Below the pieces are notes generated by a model, which worked only from the letters and a program-made list of their open reading frames with translations, was not told the origin of the DNA and ran no database searches. The position numbers were made by a program, and so were the translations under genes. From positions 3,464,501 through 3,528,500 of the forward strand of contig JBBCGG010000001.1 of assembly GCA_037200525.1 (NCBI GenBank): a stretch of DNA of 64,000 nt, in the 5' to 3' direction. Shown one piece after another: positions 18,590 to 28,528 of the stretch. This DNA comes from Methylocella sp. (GTDB lineage Bacteria; Pseudomonadota; Alphaproteobacteria; Rhizobiales; Beijerinckiaceae). Position 1 is the stretch's first letter. Every line of letters begins with the position of its first letter.

Positions 18590-19084
18590 GCGATGGGAGC
18601 GTCTGGAGGATTACATGACCACACCTCAGGCCAAACCCCTGACAATGTCGCCGCGATGGCCCGCGATGCAGTCACCTTTATCAATCTGCTCGGCCTCTCC
18701 AAAGTCGACCTGCCGGGCTTCTCCCTCGGCGGTTTCCTGGCCCAATTGATTGCGGCTCAGCACGGACAACTGGTCCGCAAGGTGATCCTCGTCGGCACCC
18801 CCCCCCCGGGGCGGCGAAGAGCACCTGCTGACGGTTCTTAAGGACGCCTTGTCCCACGCCGAGGCGCCGGATATCCGGCTGCCGCTGTTCTTCACGCCGT
18901 CGTCCGCCAGCCAAGCGGCGGGTCTCGCCTTCTTGAAGCGGCCGAAGGCCCGCACAGAAGATCGCGACGCCGAGAGCGGCAGCGCCGTGACCGATCCACA
19001 AGCCAACGCGCTGATCACTTGGTGCGCCACGCCCGATCCCGAGCATGCCATTCTGCGCGCGATCACGCAGCCGCCGTCGGGCCA
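18590..19084 (+). pseudogene. alpha/beta-hydrolase remnant
   Basis: A piece of an alpha/beta-hydrolase: DNVAAMARDAVTFINLLGLS and DLPGFSLGGFLAQLIAAQHG (nucleophile elbow G-F-S-L-G) in the first frame, then EEHLLTVLKDALSHAEAPDI and KRPKARTEDRDAESGSAVTD in another. The shift occurs at a run of ten C (18798-18807). The start of the domain and the C-terminal part with the catalytic His are missing; at about 19085 the sequence passes directly into an alcohol dehydrogenase remnant. Confidence 0.65.
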
Positions 19085-19796
19085 AACGTCCAGGGTTGGG
19101 CCGTCGGCAATCGCGCAGGCGTCGGTTGGTTCGGAGGGTCGTGCGGACACTGCCGGCGTTGCCGCCGGGGCGAACAGTTCGCTTGCGAAAATGGCTCGGG
19201 AGCGACCGGGGTGACGCGGGACGGCGGCACCTTCAACGCTCTTCGCAACAGCGGGGCCGGCCCAGGCGATCTCGTCGTGATCCATGGCGTGGGCGGTCTC
19301 GGCCATCTTGGCATTCAATTTTCCGCACGCCTCGGCTTTCGGACGATCGCGGTCAATCGCGGCCGGGAGAAGGAAGCGCTCGTCCGCTCTCTCGGCGCCC
19401 ATGACTACATCGACAGCGAAGACGGCGATGTCGCCGAGGCTTTGCTGGCGCGAGGAGGCGCCCAAGGCGATCATCGCGACAGTATTGAACGCCGACGCGA
19501 TGAAGGCGACGTGGGAGGCCTCGGGTGTGGGAGGCCTCGGGCCGAATGGGACGCTGATGGTGATCGGCGCGGTCGGCGCGTTCGACATTGACACGTTTGC
19601 CCTGCTTATGAAGCGCGCCGCCGTGAAAGGCTGGTATTCTGGCATCGCCGTCGACTCAGAGGACACCCTCGCCTTCAGCAAGCTTCACGGCATCAATTCG
19701 ACGAACGAGATCTTTCCTCTTGAGGAGGTCCAGGCGGCCTACGATCGGATGATCAGCGGCAAGGCGCGGTTCAGAGTCGTCCTCAAGATGAACTGA
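19085..19796 (+). pseudogene. zinc-dependent alcohol dehydrogenase remnant
   Basis: A medium-chain dehydrogenase lacking about the first 85 residues, including the catalytic zinc ligands. Visible parts are GWAVGNRAGVGWFGGSCGHC with the structural-zinc cysteines, the Rossmann motif VVIHGVGGLGHLGIQFSARL, and, after a shift near 19460, IIATVLNADAMKATWEASGV and the end EEVQAAYDRMISGKARFRVV. Truncation plus frameshift make it non-functional. The abrupt join to a hydrolase remnant shows a deletion or recombination junction. Confidence 0.75.
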
Positions 19797-20049
19797 GCCG
19801 CTGATCTGTGCAATGCCGACATCGCGTGCGCAGCTCCGCCACCGATGCATTTCACAGCATCAACGGCCTGCGCGACTGGGTCGCAGCGCAATGAGCGATG
19901 AGGGACGTAACCTCCGAATAGAGCCGACGACGTTGCTGGCATCCCGAGACTCCCCTCTCGCGGCCGCGTTGCATCGCTTTCAGCGGCGCGCCATCCGCCG
20001 GGATGACCGAGAGAACGCTGGCGCGACTTATAGCAGAAAGGAACTGGGA

Positions 20050-20678
20050 ATGCGCATCTTGAAGATCGTAACCTCACCAAGAGGAGATCGATCCGTATCC
20101 ACTGCTATGGTCGATGCATTTCTCTTTGAATACCAGAAGAAGATCAACGGACTTGGGGTTGTCGACACATTGGATGTTTGGTCCGATTCGCTTCCGGATT
20201 TTAACGCCGAAGCGATAGGCGCCAAATACAAGGGCGTCTCCGGAGAGCCAATGACGCCATCGGAAGGAGCTGCATGGGAAAAGATTAAAGAACTGGCGTC
20301 ACGATTTCAAAATGCGGATCGCATCGTGCTTGCTATTCCGATGTGGAATTTTTCCTTTCCATATAAGCTCAAGCAACTGATCGATCTTGCTTGTCAGCGG
20401 AACATGCTTTTCACGTTGACGGGAAACAATATGGCCCGGCGTTGAATATCGACAAGGCTTTTGTCGTGTATGTCCGAGGGCAGAGCAAAGAGGCCGGCTT
20501 TGAGACAGTCCAACCGCCTGGTTTTGAATATGTAACCAACTACGTAGAATTCTGGCTGCGCTTTATCGGCGTACGCGATGTCACAGCCATGACCGTCGAG
20601 CACACGTGGGATGGGCGGGCGCAAGACATGATCGAGGAAGGGAAGAAGCAAGCGGCAAAGTTGGCAAAACAATTTTGA
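20050..20678 (+). pseudogene. FMN-dependent NADH-azoreductase (AzoR-like) with one frameshift
   Basis: Starts MRILKIVTSPRGDRSVSTAM, with the flavodoxin-like FMN site (SPRGDRS) and IVLAIPMWNFSFPYKLKQLI, typical of AzoR. The frame breaks between about 20413 and 20421: the first frame reads RNMLFTLTGNNMARR and stops, the other continues DGKQYGPALNIDKAFVVYVR to AQDMIEEGKKQAAKLAKQF. One inserted base would restore a normal protein of about 209 residues. A sequencing error is possible, but the three preceding genes are also broken. Confidence 0.8.
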
Positions 20679-21173
20679 AAGCCATGGAGCGGGCGTAGCG
20701 ATATTTTAAAGTGAGCGATGAAGCAAACACCGCGGCCGGCCTCAAAGTCCATGAACTGAAACATAAACTTCGAAGCCAATCTGTTTGTCGGTATGTTCAT
20801 CCACTAACTATCGCTGGGATCCGGGGCTTTGCCTCCGACAAGCGGCGGCAAGGGACCAAGCGGATCACGCAGGATGAGGCCTTCGCATCATCGTCCCGTA
20901 ACTGCCGCGGTCATGCTGCCGCCATTTCGATGGCCGGGGCCAAGCTCTGCGGCGGAAGCTCGACCTTGAAGCGATTGCCCGAGATCAGCATCGGCAAACG
21001 CAGTCTTCGATTGCGCCGTCGCCGATTATGCGTCTCTATTAGACGACCTAAATTCAACGGGCGGTCGGCGATTTGGGTCGCCATCTCGGCAACGACGGCG
21101 CCGACATTCGAGAGCTGTTCCCTTTGAGCGCCGATCCGGCGGCGACGAGCCGGCGACGCCTGTCCATAACGCT
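20679..21173. other. region without a recognisable gene before the multi-PAS kinase
   Basis: 495 bp. Open frames of 94-138 codons exist on both strands, are rich in Arg and Ser and match no family that I know. The first PAS domain of the following kinase is only half present, so this stretch may contain the scar where the kinase gene lost its 5' end. Confidence 0.35.
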
Positions 21174-23033
21174 TTGCTATTATGTCTTGCGACACTCTGC
21201 TCTGATATCGTCGGCGGTGGATTTCGGTCCTCGCCCAGCACGAAACTGGCTCCGATCGAAAGTCGGGATATTTTAGAATGTGTGCAAATCGTCTATCCCG
21301 ACGACCGCGATCATATGGTAAAATGCCTATCGCACAGCCTTGAAACCAGCGAACCTTACGAGGTGGAACAGCGGATGCGTCGATCCGACAGAACCTATCG
21401 TTGGCGTCGCCGCCTAGATCGACCGACGAACGACCCGACCGGCCGGGCGACAGGCTGGTACGGCGCCACGATTGGGATAGGCGATCAAAAAGCGGCCGGA
21501 GAAGCCCCGCGCAGCGAACAACAGCTCCGTCTACTCATCGACACTATTCCGGCTCTCGTTTGGTGTGCGACCCCCAACGGAGCGCCATCCTATTTGAACA
21601 AGCGCATGGTCGACTATACGGGCATGACGTTGGACAGTTCTGACCTTTTTGACGGCGGAAGCCGGCCGTCCCTTACGCGACAAGCTATTATCCATCCGGA
21701 TGAACTTGCTGAGCTAGAGCGACTTTGGGCCCACTCCGTTCGAACCGGCGAACCATTTAGCATGAGGCATCGACTTCTCCGAGCTGACGGCGTGTACCGC
21801 TGGGTCGACGCACGCGCGAAGCCGTTGCATGATAGCGATGGACGCATCGTTCATTGGTACGGCGTAGATGTCGATATCCATGACGGCCACCAGACGGAGG
21901 AGGTTCTGCGCGACAGCGAACGACAGTTCCGTCTGCTCATCGACGCCATTCCTGCTCTCGTCTGGTGCGCGACCCCCGACGGAGAGCCATCCTATTTGAA
22001 CAAGCGCATGGTCGATTTTACCGGCATCACATTGAACAGTCTCGAGCATTTGCAAGGCGGAAGCCTAGGATCCCGCGCGAGGCAAGCTATTGTCCATCCG
22101 GATGAACTTGCTGACCTAGAGCGACTGTGGTCTCGGTCCGTCCAAACTGGAGCAGCGCTTAGCATGAGGCATCGCCTTCGCCGGATCGATGGCGCGTACC
22201 GTTGGGTCGATTTACGTGTTGAGCCGTTGCGCAATGACGATGGCGATATCGCGCAGTGGTATGGCGTGTGCGTCGATATTGAAGACGAAACCCAAATGCA
22301 GGACGCGCTTCGCGCGACGCAGGACAAACTGTCGCGCGCGTCGCAAGCCGCAAGCCTCGCGGAGTTATCTGCCTCGATCGCACATGAGGTCAATCAACCG
22401 CTGGCTGCCGTGATCGCTAACAGTCATGCCTGCCAACGCTGGCTGTCGAGCGAACCTCCTAATCTGCAACGGGCGCAAGTTACAGTCGAACGGATCATTC
22501 GCGACGCGAACGGCGCAGCCGCGGTGGTGAGCAGAATCCGCGCTCTGTTCAAGCAGACTGCCTCAACGAGAGTCTCCATCAACCTGAACGACGTGATCGC
22601 CGAAGTGTGCAAGCTAATCAGCGATGACGTCACAAAGAAAAACATCAGCATCGAAACTGACTTGGATGCGAACTTGCCGTCGACTTTGGCCGACCGCGTG
22701 CAGATGCAACAAGTTCTTGTTAACCTCACTCGGAATGGAGTCGACGCAATGGAGTCGAGCGCCGACTATCCAAAGTCTCTATTGATCCGATCGCGACGGG
22801 GCGAGATGAACGAGGTGCTAATCGAGGTTCGGGATCACGGCGGCGGAGTGGAGGACGTTGAGCGAATCTTCGAGCCGTTCTTCACCACGAAAGAAAACGG
22901 CATGGGCATGGGCCTGGCGATCTGCCGTTCGATCATCGAGGCGCACGACGGTCGCCTGCGGGCGACCAAAAACGAACCCCGCGGGGCGACGCTCACGTTT
23001 ACTCTTCCTGCCTATTCGAGTGAGCTGCAATGA
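21174..23033 (+). CDS. multi-PAS sensor histidine kinase, probably 5'-truncated
   Basis: A 619-residue soluble kinase as drawn. It opens with the second half of a PAS domain (VEQRMRRSDRTYRWRRRLDR), then two closely similar PAS domains in tandem at about residues 115-240 and 241-375; both contain IPALVWCATP and PSYLNKRMVD and a PAC part VYRWVDARAKPL / AYRWVDLRVEPL. The kinase core has His404 in SIAHEVNQPLAAVIANSHA, VLVNLTRNGVDAMES (N box), VRDHGGGV and FFTTKENGMGMGLAICRSII (G2). The start is uncertain because no good ribosome site is seen and the first domain is incomplete. ATGA overlap with a FixJ-like gene makes a three-gene operon. Confidence 0.82.
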   Translation: MLLCLATLCSDIVGGGFRSSPSTKLAPIESRDILECVQIVYPDDRDHMVKCLSHSLETSEPYEVEQRMRRSDRTYRWRRRLDRPTNDPTGRATGWYGATIGIGDQKAAGEAPRSEQQLRLLIDTIPALVWCATPNGAPSYLNKRMVDYTGMTLDSSDLFDGGSRPSLTRQAIIHPDELAELERLWAHSVRTGEPFSMRHRLLRADGVYRWVDARAKPLHDSDGRIVHWYGVDVDIHDGHQTEEVLRDSERQFRLLIDAIPALVWCATPDGEPSYLNKRMVDFTGITLNSLEHLQGGSLGSRARQAIVHPDELADLERLWSRSVQTGAALSMRHRLRRIDGAYRWVDLRVEPLRNDDGDIAQWYGVCVDIEDETQMQDALRATQDKLSRASQAASLAELSASIAHEVNQPLAAVIANSHACQRWLSSEPPNLQRAQVTVERIIRDANGAAAVVSRIRALFKQTASTRVSINLNDVIAEVCKLISDDVTKKNISIETDLDANLPSTLADRVQMQQVLVNLTRNGVDAMESSADYPKSLLIRSRRGEMNEVLIEVRDHGGGVEDVERIFEPFFTTKENGMGMGLAICRSIIEAHDGRLRATKNEPRGATLTFTLPAYSSELQ

Positions 23034-23677
23034 CCACGGAAGAGCCTATCGTGTTCATCGTGGATGATGATCATCGGATACGCGAAGCGCTCTGCGAACT
23101 CCTGACGTCTTTGGGTTTGCGCGCTCTCGGGTTTGGGTCTGCGGCGGAGTATATCGCCTTTCCGAGGCCTGACCAGCCCGCCTGCTTGGTTCTGGACGTG
23201 AAGCTGCCGGACATCAACGGCCTGGAGTTTCAGGAGCAAATTGCCGATGGAGATCATCCTCCCATCGTGTTCATTACTGGACATGGCGACATTCCGTCGT
23301 CGGTGCGAGCGATCAAGGGCGGGGCTGTCGATTTTCTAGCAAAGCCATTCAGCGAGTCGGAGTTGATTGAGGCGATTAACGCGGCGGTGGGTCAGGATCG
23401 CGTCTCCCGCTTGGAGAGGGCGGAGTTGGTCAAGCTGCAGCGACGCCTTTCCTGCCTGACGCCGCGAGAACGCCAAGTTCTGCCGTTAGTTGCTAGTGGC
23501 CTGCTCAACAAGCAGGCCGCCGCCGAACTTGGAATCAGCGAAGTGACGCTTCAGATCCATCGCAGCAAGGTCATGCAAAAGATGGAGGCAGCGTCGCTGG
23601 CCGACCTCGTAAGAATTGCTGAAAAGCTAGAAATACCAATAATTCATTCTCGGCGTGCAGGAACAATTCCGACATGA
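23030..23677 (+). CDS. FixJ-family response regulator
   Basis: 215 residues. Receiver: IVFIVDDDHRIREAL, phospho-acceptor Asp56 in ACLVLDVKLPDINGLEFQ, FITGHGDIPSSVRAIKGGA and FLAKPF, the FixJ/TodT/NodW signature. After a linker, a LuxR-type helix-turn-helix: LTPRERQVLPLVASGLLNKQ and ISEVTLQIHRSKVMQKM. It overlaps the kinase gene by 4 bp and the lone receiver gene by 4 bp. It should be the transcription output of the multi-PAS kinase. No matching target promoters could be identified in the window. Confidence 0.9.
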   Translation: MTTEEPIVFIVDDDHRIREALCELLTSLGLRALGFGSAAEYIAFPRPDQPACLVLDVKLPDINGLEFQEQIADGDHPPIVFITGHGDIPSSVRAIKGGAVDFLAKPFSESELIEAINAAVGQDRVSRLERAELVKLQRRLSCLTPRERQVLPLVASGLLNKQAAAELGISEVTLQIHRSKVMQKMEAASLADLVRIAEKLEIPIIHSRRAGTIPT

Positions 23678-24063
23678 TGGCTTCTCATAAGTCCAAAATC
23701 GCCGTTGTTGACGATGACGTTCGAGTTCTCGAGTCGATCCAGGATCTCTTGGAGTCGGCGGGACATTCGGTTTGCCCGTTTTCCTCCGCTCAGTCTCTCC
23801 TCGAAGGCGACATTCTGCCCGAGATCGATTGCCTGATCGCCGATATCGGAATGCCGCTCATCAACGGCTTCGAGCTGCATCGATTGGCGCGAGATGTGCG
23901 GCCTGACTTGCCTGTCATTTTCATTACGGCCCGCCACGAAGCCGCAACCCAAAAGCGCGCTGCCGCCCAAGGCCATCAAGGCTTCTTTCGAAAGCCCTTC
24001 GATGGTCCGGCATTGCTTGCCGCGGTCACTCAGGCTCTCCTAGCTTCCTCACATGGCAAGTGA
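23674..24063 (+). CDS. single-domain response regulator (CheY/FixJ-receiver-like)
   Basis: 129 residues with only a receiver domain: IAVVDDDVRVLESIQDLLES, phospho-acceptor Asp57 in IDCLIADIGMPLINGFELH, FITARHE and a Lys in FRKPFDG. No output domain follows. Coupled by a 4-bp overlap to the FixJ-like gene, so one kinase faces two receivers. A phosphate sink or a second output through protein contacts are the likely roles, by analogy to similar operons. Confidence 0.88.
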   Translation: MMASHKSKIAVVDDDVRVLESIQDLLESAGHSVCPFSSAQSLLEGDILPEIDCLIADIGMPLINGFELHRLARDVRPDLPVIFITARHEAATQKRAAAQGHQGFFRKPFDGPALLAAVTQALLASSHGK

Positions 24064-24327
24064 TCATGGCGGATGATCTTACCTGCCTCTGCTACATCGG
24101 CGATGGTTGCAACAGCTTTCGTCAGACTTAGGTCGAGCCATCGAATTCCGCGACGCGCGAGTATTTCAGAGTTCTTGGTTCGGGGCGTTGCGGATGTAAC
24201 TCATTCGCAGACATTTGGAATGCTGCGGTAATGCCGCGGCGCCATTGTGGGCGAAGCTGTCGGAATTCTGCTGCAAAAAACGCAGAGATGCGCCGTGAGT
24301 TCCGACGGTCCTCACGTGGAGCCTCCA

Positions 24328-24873
24328 ATGCTCGATCTCGACCGATTTTTCGCCGATTGCCAAGACGCCGTGGCCCAGGACCCCAGCCACAGAGCGGTAT
24401 CTGAAGTCGTCGCCCGCGCGGTGAGCCGCCCCGAAGATATAGTTGCGGCGCTGGGAGAACCACAGCGGGCGGGCATTAACCTCCTCCACGCGTCGCCCGG
24501 CCTGACTATCCTGAACCTAGTCTGGGGGCCATGCATGACGATCATGCCGCACGAACACCGCATGTGGGCGGTGATTGGAATCTATTCGGGGCGCGAGGAC
24601 AATATCTTCTGGCGTCGTTTGCCGCTGGATTCGGATCGCGCGATCGAGGCAGCAGGCGCGCGCTCGCTCAGCCGCGGCGATTGCACTAAGTTGGGCTCCG
24701 ACATCATTCACTCCGTGACCAATCCGATCCCGCGCCTGACTGGGGCAATCCATATCTATGGCGGGGATCTCCTTAACCAGGAGCGGAGCGAGTGGAACCC
24801 CGAGACACTGCGAGAGGAACCTTACGACGCCGAAAAGGCGCGCCGGTTATTTGAGGATTCAAGCAAGATATAA
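24328..24873 (+). CDS. cupin-like (cysteine-dioxygenase-type fold) protein
   Basis: 181 residues from ATG 24328, preferred over an upstream GTG/ATG because GTGGAG lies just before it. Residues MTIMPHEHRMWAVIGIYSGRE carry the first cupin motif (H-x-H and a Glu/Gly turn) and LGSDIIHSVTNPIPRLTGAI the second (His), as in predicted metal-dependent enzymes of the double-stranded beta-helix superfamily related to cysteine dioxygenase. An iron site with three His is plausible. Substrate unknown. It stands alone, 264 bp after the two-component operon. Confidence 0.7.
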   Translation: MLDLDRFFADCQDAVAQDPSHRAVSEVVARAVSRPEDIVAALGEPQRAGINLLHASPGLTILNLVWGPCMTIMPHEHRMWAVIGIYSGREDNIFWRRLPLDSDRAIEAAGARSLSRGDCTKLGSDIIHSVTNPIPRLTGAIHIYGGDLLNQERSEWNPETLREEPYDAEKARRLFEDSSKI

Positions 24874-25019
24874 ATGCCGCATCGGACGGCCTACGCCGTC
24901 GGGACATCCGAAGATATCGGAGGCATTGCCCGATAGAGGCTCTTCTAGCGCTTCAAGACGAAGCGACGCGTCTCGATGTCGATAATTGGCGGAGCTCGAT
25001 AGAGATTGCAGTAGCGGCC

Positions 25020-25961
25020 CTAGCAATCGACAGCAACCTCCTTGCCTAAGGACGGTCGATTTTGGCTGATCTCCGCGACAAGCTGCCGGAGCCAGCGCAG
25101 CCGCGGATGCCCGTCAAATCGTTTGTGCCACAGCTGTTTGACCTCGATCGGAGGGATGCTGAAGGGAGGCTCCGCGATGATGAGATCGCAGATGCTCGCG
25201 AATTGCACCGCGAGCGGCCGGGGGATCGTCGCCACAAGGTCCGACTGAGCCACGATAAAGGGAACGGTGACGAAATGTGAGATCTGCAGAGCGATGCTCC
25301 GTTGCAATCCTTCGGCCGATAGCCCGAGCTCAACCACGTCTCGGAACCGACCCTCTTGAGCGATCGCTATATGCTGCGCGCCCAGGTAGTCGGAAAGGCT
25401 CATGTCGGGACCAATGGTTGGATGATTCCGGCGCACCAGACAGGCCGAGCGGTGTTTGAACAGAGACTGCTGCTTGAACGATGACGAAACGAGATCCGGA
25501 AAGTAGCCTATCGCGAGGTCGACTTCACCGAGATCCATGGCCAACGACAGTTCGTGCGGCCGTCTGACCACGGCACGCAATGCCGCATGCGGCGCCTCGC
25601 GGGCAAACCGTTCAAGCAGCTTGGGTAGGAATTCGAGTTCGCCGATATCAGATAGGCTTAACGTCAACGCGCCGGTCTCGCTTACCGGATCGAAAGCGGC
25701 CTGAGACAGGATATCCAGACGAATCGTTTTGAGCACCGAAGACACGGCGGGCCTCAGCAACTGCGCGCGGGCCGTCGGCTGCATCACGCCATTGGCGCGC
25801 ACAAAGAGCTCGTCGCCAAGAGCGAGACGTAGTTTCGACAGAGACGCGCTCATCGTCGGCTGGCTTAATCGCAGCCGCTGCGCGGTGCGCGTTAGCGTGC
25901 CCTCCTCGAATAATGTGTCGAGGACAACCAGCAGATTGAGGTCGAGGTCACGGATATCCAT
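25020..25961 (-). CDS. LysR-type regulator, NodD-like subgroup
   Basis: 313 residues. N-terminal winged helix-turn-helix MDIRDLDLNLLVVLDTLFEE and LRLSQPTMSASLSKLRLALG, followed by a substrate-binding part with SDIGELEFLPKLLERFAREA and VDLAIGYFPDLVSSSFKQQS, typical for the NodD/LinR/NahR branch, which responds to aromatic or related effectors. No nod gene is near. It is divergent from an OmpR-type regulator with a 333-bp gap. LysR proteins normally regulate a divergent or adjacent gene; the neighbour downstream (24.3 kb) is convergent. Confidence 0.87.
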   Translation of the reverse strand: MDIRDLDLNLLVVLDTLFEEGTLTRTAQRLRLSQPTMSASLSKLRLALGDELFVRANGVMQPTARAQLLRPAVSSVLKTIRLDILSQAAFDPVSETGALTLSLSDIGELEFLPKLLERFAREAPHAALRAVVRRPHELSLAMDLGEVDLAIGYFPDLVSSSFKQQSLFKHRSACLVRRNHPTIGPDMSLSDYLGAQHIAIAQEGRFRDVVELGLSAEGLQRSIALQISHFVTVPFIVAQSDLVATIPRPLAVQFASICDLIIAEPPFSIPPIEVKQLWHKRFDGHPRLRWLRQLVAEISQNRPSLGKEVAVDC

Positions 25962-26294
25962 GTTGCGCCTGCCCCGAAATTTAATCTCGCTATCTCCAGG
26001 TGGGACATCAACCTAACAATGCCGCCCGATAGTCACTATTGGCTTTCTTTTATAGGGCTTCTGAAGTTCCGATGCGAGGATCTTCTCCAAAGATATTCTG
26101 CGTTGTGCCGCGCCTCGTTGAGACCTATTAGCCGACCGCCAGATCGCCGGCCGCTTCGACAGGGCCTTATCGACTAATGGAGATGGTGCGGCGATCGCGC
26201 TTCTGGCCTCGCAAATTGGCAGTTCGAGCCAGGTCGCCGATTCGGTAGGCCACCGATGCCTGAAAGGCGTCATCAACTCTTTAAGCGGCGTAGC
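25962..26294. other. divergent promoter region of LysR and OmpR-type regulator genes
   Basis: 333 bp with no supported gene. It should contain both promoters. I looked for a nod-box-like ATC-N9-GAT motif and found no convincing one. Confidence 0.4.
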
Positions 26295-27059
26295 ATGAAT
26301 AAGGAAGTGGACCTCCATGGAGGCATCAACAATGCCGCCGCTCAACTGACGCGCATCCTGATTGTCGACGACGATCGCTCCATGCAGCAAATGATGGTCA
26401 ACTATCTCGACGGAGAAAATCTACACGCTTTCTCCGCATTCGGAGCGCGAGACGCCATCGGTCTTCTTACAAAGAATGAGCCCGGCCTCGTAATCCTCGA
26501 TCTGCGGCTTGGCCGAGACGACGGGCTGGACGTGCTGCGAGAGATCCGGTCGCGCTCAGACGTCCCGGTGATCATTGTCACTGGCGATCGGTGCGAAGAG
26601 ACCGACCGGGTGGTCGGATTGGAACTCGGCGCCGATGATTACGTCACCAAACCTTTCAGCCTCCGAGAGCTGCTGGCGCGCATCCGGGCAGTATTGCGGC
26701 GACGGGAAACTACGTGCATCGCGCCTCGGCGAGATTCGGATCTAGGCATTTACACATTTGGTGGGTGGCAGTTCAATCGACGCTTTGGTCGTCTAACTAA
26801 CTCCAGTGAAATTGCGATCACTCTGACGAAGAACGAGCGCGCGCTCCTGATTGCGTTCGTTGAGGCGCCGCAGCGGACGCTCTCTCGCGAGTACCTTATT
26901 CAAACGACTCGCCGGCATGAGGACATCGCCGGTCGAAGCATCGATGTGCAAGTCCTGCGTCTGCGGCGGAAATTGGAGACCGATCCGGACGCGCCGCGGA
27001 TCATCCAGACACATCACGGATTCGGCTATGCGTTTGCTCTGGAGGTTAAGCGTCTCTAA
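26295..27059 (+). CDS. OmpR/PhoB-family response regulator
   Basis: 254 residues from ATG 26295 (MNKEVDLHGGINNAAA); the open frame begins at 26256 but has no ribosome site there. Receiver: RILIVDDDRSMQQMMVNYLD, phospho-acceptor Asp in LVILDLRLGRDDGLDVL, IIVTGDR and DYVTKPFSLRELLARI. C-terminal winged helix: ITLTKNERALLIAFVEAPQR, IDVQVLRLRRKLE and IIQTHHGFGYAF. No kinase gene is adjacent, so it is an orphan in this window. A hairpin follows the stop codon. Confidence 0.9.
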   Translation: MNKEVDLHGGINNAAAQLTRILIVDDDRSMQQMMVNYLDGENLHAFSAFGARDAIGLLTKNEPGLVILDLRLGRDDGLDVLREIRSRSDVPVIIVTGDRCEETDRVVGLELGADDYVTKPFSLRELLARIRAVLRRRETTCIAPRRDSDLGIYTFGGWQFNRRFGRLTNSSEIAITLTKNERALLIAFVEAPQRTLSREYLIQTTRRHEDIAGRSIDVQVLRLRRKLETDPDAPRIIQTHHGFGYAFALEVKRL

Positions 27060-27067
27060 AAAAGGAA

Positions 27068-27086
27068 CCTGCCGTTTCATGGCAGG
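27068..27086 (+). terminator. hairpin after the orphan regulator gene
   Basis: CCTGCC and GGCAGG pair perfectly over a 7-base loop, 8 bp after the stop codon, followed by acgttt. The short stem and short T-run make it a weak Rho-independent terminator candidate. Confidence 0.5.
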
Positions 27087-27232
27087 ACGTTTAGCAATTC
27101 GAGCAAGCTGCGGAAAGTGAAGGACCCGGACAAGGCCATTATCCCGAGCAATTCCACAACGAAGGTTCGCATGATCTGACAAAGGTCGCGAGGTTCGTCG
27201 TGTCCTAGGTTACAGACGCAATAACTTTGCAT

Positions 27233-27310
27233 CGCATTGAAATTATGCCGACACCGGGACGCGCCATGGTGATCACTGCGCTTTTTCAACAATCAGAGCG
27301 ACAGGACCTC
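27233..27310 (+). repeat. leader segment duplicated in inverted orientation at 33443-33520
   Basis: The 78 bp before the first glycosyltransferase copy are closely similar to the reverse complement of 33443-33520, including GGGACGCGCCATGGTGATC and GCTTTTTCAACAATCA. The duplication thus covered gene plus promoter or leader. Confidence 0.8.
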
Positions 27311-28528
27311 ATGAAAGTTCTCATTACCTCGGTGCCTTTGATGGGCCACCTCAATCCATTGCTCGCGATCGGTCGCAACTTGATCGAGGAAGGTCACGAG
27401 GTCGTAGGTTTATCCGCCAACGTCTTGCGCGACCGCATAGAAGGAATGGGCGCGGCGTTCCACCCCTTTCCTGGCAAAGCGGACATCGATCTGCGCGATA
27501 TCACAGCAGCGTTTCCCGAACTCAAGATCCTATCGCCGGGACCGGAGATGTCGCGCTTTTACATTGAACGCATGTTCATCGACCCGATCCCGGCTCAGCA
27601 CGAGGGGTTGAAACAGGTTCTGCGCGATTTTCCGGCCGACGTCATCATCGGGGACAGTCTGTTTCTCGGGGCTCTGCCAATGTTGCTTGGACCGCGGTCG
27701 GAGCGTCCGCCCATAGTCCTTTGCGGCACCACGCTTCTGTTTTGGCATCGCGACGATGGAGCGCCGGCCGGCGCTGGCTTGCCGCCTGCAACCAGCGAAG
27801 CCGAGCGCAAGGAATACGCTGCACTCTTTAAAGACATAAAGACGCTGTCTTTGACCCCACCAGGCATTATCTAAATGAGCGCCTGGCGGCCCTCGGCGTC
27901 AAACCCTTGTCGATGGACATTCTCGACGCCATCGAAGCTCTTCCGGACGCATTTTTGCAGCTGACGGTTCCGAGCTTCGAGTTTCCCAGAACGGACCTGC
28001 CAGCTTCGGTCCATTTCGTTGGCGCGCTCCCGATCATCCCTAACCAAGCTCCGGTTCCGCCATGGGCGCATGAGTTAGATGGATCGCGTAAAGTTGTTTT
28101 AGTAACCCAGGGCACCCTCCCAAATCACAATTTCGGCCAATTGGTCGCCCCGACGCTCGCGGCGCTCGCCAACGAGCCTGATGTGCTCGTGATCGCGACC
28201 GCCGGCGGTCGTCCAATTGATTCCATACCCGGGCCAATTCCCAGCAATGTCCGCTTGGCCAGCTATCTGCCGTTCGAATGGGTGCTGCCCAAGATCGATG
28301 CGCTTGTCACTAACGGCGGCTATGGCAGCGTCAATCAGGCTCTGAGCTTTGGCGTTCCGCTGGTTACCGCCGGGCTAACCGAGGACAAAGCGGACGTTAA
28401 TGCCCGTGTGGCGTGGTCTGGCGTCGGCATTGATCTCAAGACCAATGAGCCGACGCCATCAGCCCTCCGCGAGGCGATCCGGGCCGTGCTCGATAAGCCG
28501 AATTTCCGTGCGCGGGCGTCGGCCCTAG

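Noticed and set aside
18545-19796. A novel fusion enzyme of hydrolase and alcohol dehydrogenase
   Set aside because: At least three frame changes and missing catalytic parts on both sides of the join indicate decay, not a working fusion.
20911-21195. A 94-codon minus-strand frame that resembled a transposase remnant at first sight
   Set aside because: No DDE or other transposase motif could be found; left as unexplained sequence.
25020-25961. True NodD and a nodulation locus
   Set aside because: The LysR protein is NodD-like in its class only; no nod box and no nod genes are present.
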